From Hyphomonas sp. L-53-1-40 (GTDB taxonomy: Bacteria > Pseudomonadota > Alphaproteobacteria > Caulobacterales > Hyphomonadaceae): 64,000 nucleotides of DNA. The translations under genes and the position numbers were made by a program. Shown here one piece after another: positions 63,177-64,000 of this stretch; position 1 is the stretch's first letter; each line of letters starts with the position of its first letter. The notes under the pieces were generated by a model. That model saw nothing but the letters and a program-made list of their open reading frames with translations, was not told the DNA's origin and did not search any database. The stretch lies in NCBI RefSeq assembly GCF_000682775.1, contig NZ_AWFI01000012.1, forward strand, positions 496,001-560,000. Reading direction: 5' to 3'.

Positions 63177-64000
63177 ATGGCCATAAAAACCGCACTCACA
63201 GAAATGTTGAACACCGAACACCCCATCATGCTCGCGGGCATGGGCGGTGTGTCCTACGCCGAAGTTTGTGCGGCCATGTGCAATGCGGGCGGATATGGCG
63301 TGCTCGGCATGGCGGGAACGACCCCGGACTTCATTGAAGGCCAGATGAAGCGCGTGCGCGAACTGACCGACCGGCCCTTTGGTGTGGACCTGCTGGCTGC
63401 CAGTCCGGAAAGCCTTGAAGAGAGCGTGGATGTCATCATTAACAATGGTGCCGACAGTTTTATTGCCGGTCTTGGCGTTCCAATGCCGATCATGGAGCGC
63501 CTGAAAAAGGCAAATGTGAAAGTCATGGTCGTCGGCGGCGCGGTGAAGCATGCCATCAAGGCCGAACAGGCTGGCTGTGATGCGGTCATCCTGCAGGGCG
63601 GTGAAGGCGGCGGGCATACGGGTCTGGTGGGAACGATGCCGCTGGTGGCGCAGGCCGTGGAAGCCGTGAACATTCCGGTGATCGCGGCAGGCGGCATATA
63701 TGACGGTCGCGGCCTCGCAGCAGCGCTCGCACTCGGAGCCTGCGGCGTCTGGATGGGTACGCGATTCATCGCCTCGACCGAGGCCCATGCCGCGCAGATG
63801 TACAAGGACACGGTCGTTGGCGCGGGCGACACCGATACGACACGCACGCGTTGCTATTCGGGCAAGCCGATGCGTTGCCGCACGAATGACTATATCAATG
63901 ACTGGGAAACGCGCCCGCAGGACATTCAGCCCTTCCCGCACCAAGCCATCCATTCTACCCGGACAGGCGTAATTGGGGGCATTGGGGGCATCACGGACGA
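63177..64000 (+). CDS. Nitronate monooxygenase-family protein (truncated by window end)
   Basis: A partial open frame that runs off the window after 274 codons. It begins MAIKTALTEMLNTEHPIMLAG. The FMN-binding TIM-barrel segments AGGYGVLGMAGTTP, QGGEGGGHTG and VIAAGGIYDGRGLAAALALGA match the 2-nitropropane dioxygenase/nitronate monooxygenase family. AGGGAG lies nine bases before the ATG. The end of the gene lies beyond 64000. Confidence 0.88.
   Translation, partial: MAIKTALTEMLNTEHPIMLAGMGGVSYAEVCAAMCNAGGYGVLGMAGTTPDFIEGQMKRVRELTDRPFGVDLLAASPESLEESVDVIINNGADSFIAGLGVPMPIMERLKKANVKVMVVGGAVKHAIKAEQAGCDAVILQGGEGGGHTGLVGTMPLVAQAVEAVNIPVIAAGGIYDGRGLAAALALGACGVWMGTRFIASTEAHAAQMYKDTVVGAGDTDTTRTRCYSGKPMRCRTNDYINDWETRPQDIQPFPHQAIHSTRTGVIGGIGGITD

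Noticed and set aside
1-64000. tRNA, rRNA, CRISPR array or prophage
   Set aside because: No cloverleaf-like sequence, regularly spaced repeat or phage structural gene was found on reading.

Overview
The window is a chromosomal segment of a high-GC alphaproteobacterium, most likely of the Caulobacterales/Hyphomonadaceae type. This is an inference from several signs: a PodJ-like polarity factor whose promoter carries a CtrA-type TTAA-N7-TTAA box and two GANTC sites; an RNase E with an acidic insert in its S1 domain and a C-terminal GWW motif; a split glycine decarboxylase (gcvPA/gcvPB); a SAM-II riboswitch before metA; and a DUF2093 protein. Gene density is high, with little mobile DNA. No tRNA, rRNA, CRISPR array, prophage or origin was recognised.

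Layout. 0-6 kb: isoprenoid and envelope genes (polyprenyl diphosphate synthase, a WecA/MraY-type phosphotransferase, ispE, a TPR lipoprotein, an AmiC-type amidase). 6.4-9 kb: rne. 9.1-10 kb: two AT-richer lipoprotein genes between two bidirectional terminators. 10-18 kb: a fatty-acid or branched-chain acyl-CoA degradation cluster (FadJ-like, thiolase, hotdog thioesterase, small membrane protein, two acyl-CoA dehydrogenases) with a MerR/LiuR-like regulator and two operator-like sites. 18.2-21.6 kb: podJ-like gene. 21.6-24.3 kb: two overlapping secreted amidohydrolases, one without its metal ligands. 24.4-26.3 kb: a small membrane protein and an acyltransferase. 26.3-31 kb: gcvT-gcvH-gcvPA-gcvPB behind a tandem glycine riboswitch, with gcvPB interrupted by a frameshift. 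31-38.4 kb: DUF697 protein, argS, a lipoprotein, ispH, trhO, a GST, and metA under a SAM-II riboswitch. 38.5-43.7 kb: alaS, recA, DUF2093 protein, M23 peptidase. 43.7-50.5 kb: an accessory-looking stretch with an unknown protein, an AT-rich FRG-domain gene, a REP-associated transposase with REP palindromes, then a quinone oxidoreductase, rnhB, a GIY-YIG protein with a CtrA-type box, an HTH-2TM protein and ttcA. 50.5-64 kb: membrane proteins, a third acyl-CoA dehydrogenase, TauE/SafE, LysR, a UPF0016 Mn exporter under a yybP-ykoY (Mn2+) riboswitch, a CPA2 antiporter, tadA, a frameshifted rsmD, a patatin, a glycosyltransferase, a Nudix protein with a shortened Nudix box, an SDR, an acidic lipoprotein and a truncated nitronate monooxygenase-like gene.

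The strongest regulatory signals are three metabolite riboswitch loci (glycine, SAM-II, Mn2+), each directly upstream of a gene that fits its ligand. The most notable anomalies are two single-base frameshifts in homopolymer runs inside normally conserved genes (gcvPB, rsmD), an in-frame loss inside a Nudix box, a metal-site-less amidohydrolase paired with an intact one, and a REP element that supplies the stop codon of a neighbouring gene. I did not find a clearly new multi-gene system. The best candidates for new biology are the FRG-domain gene, the amidohydrolase pair and the CtrA-linked GIY-YIG gene.
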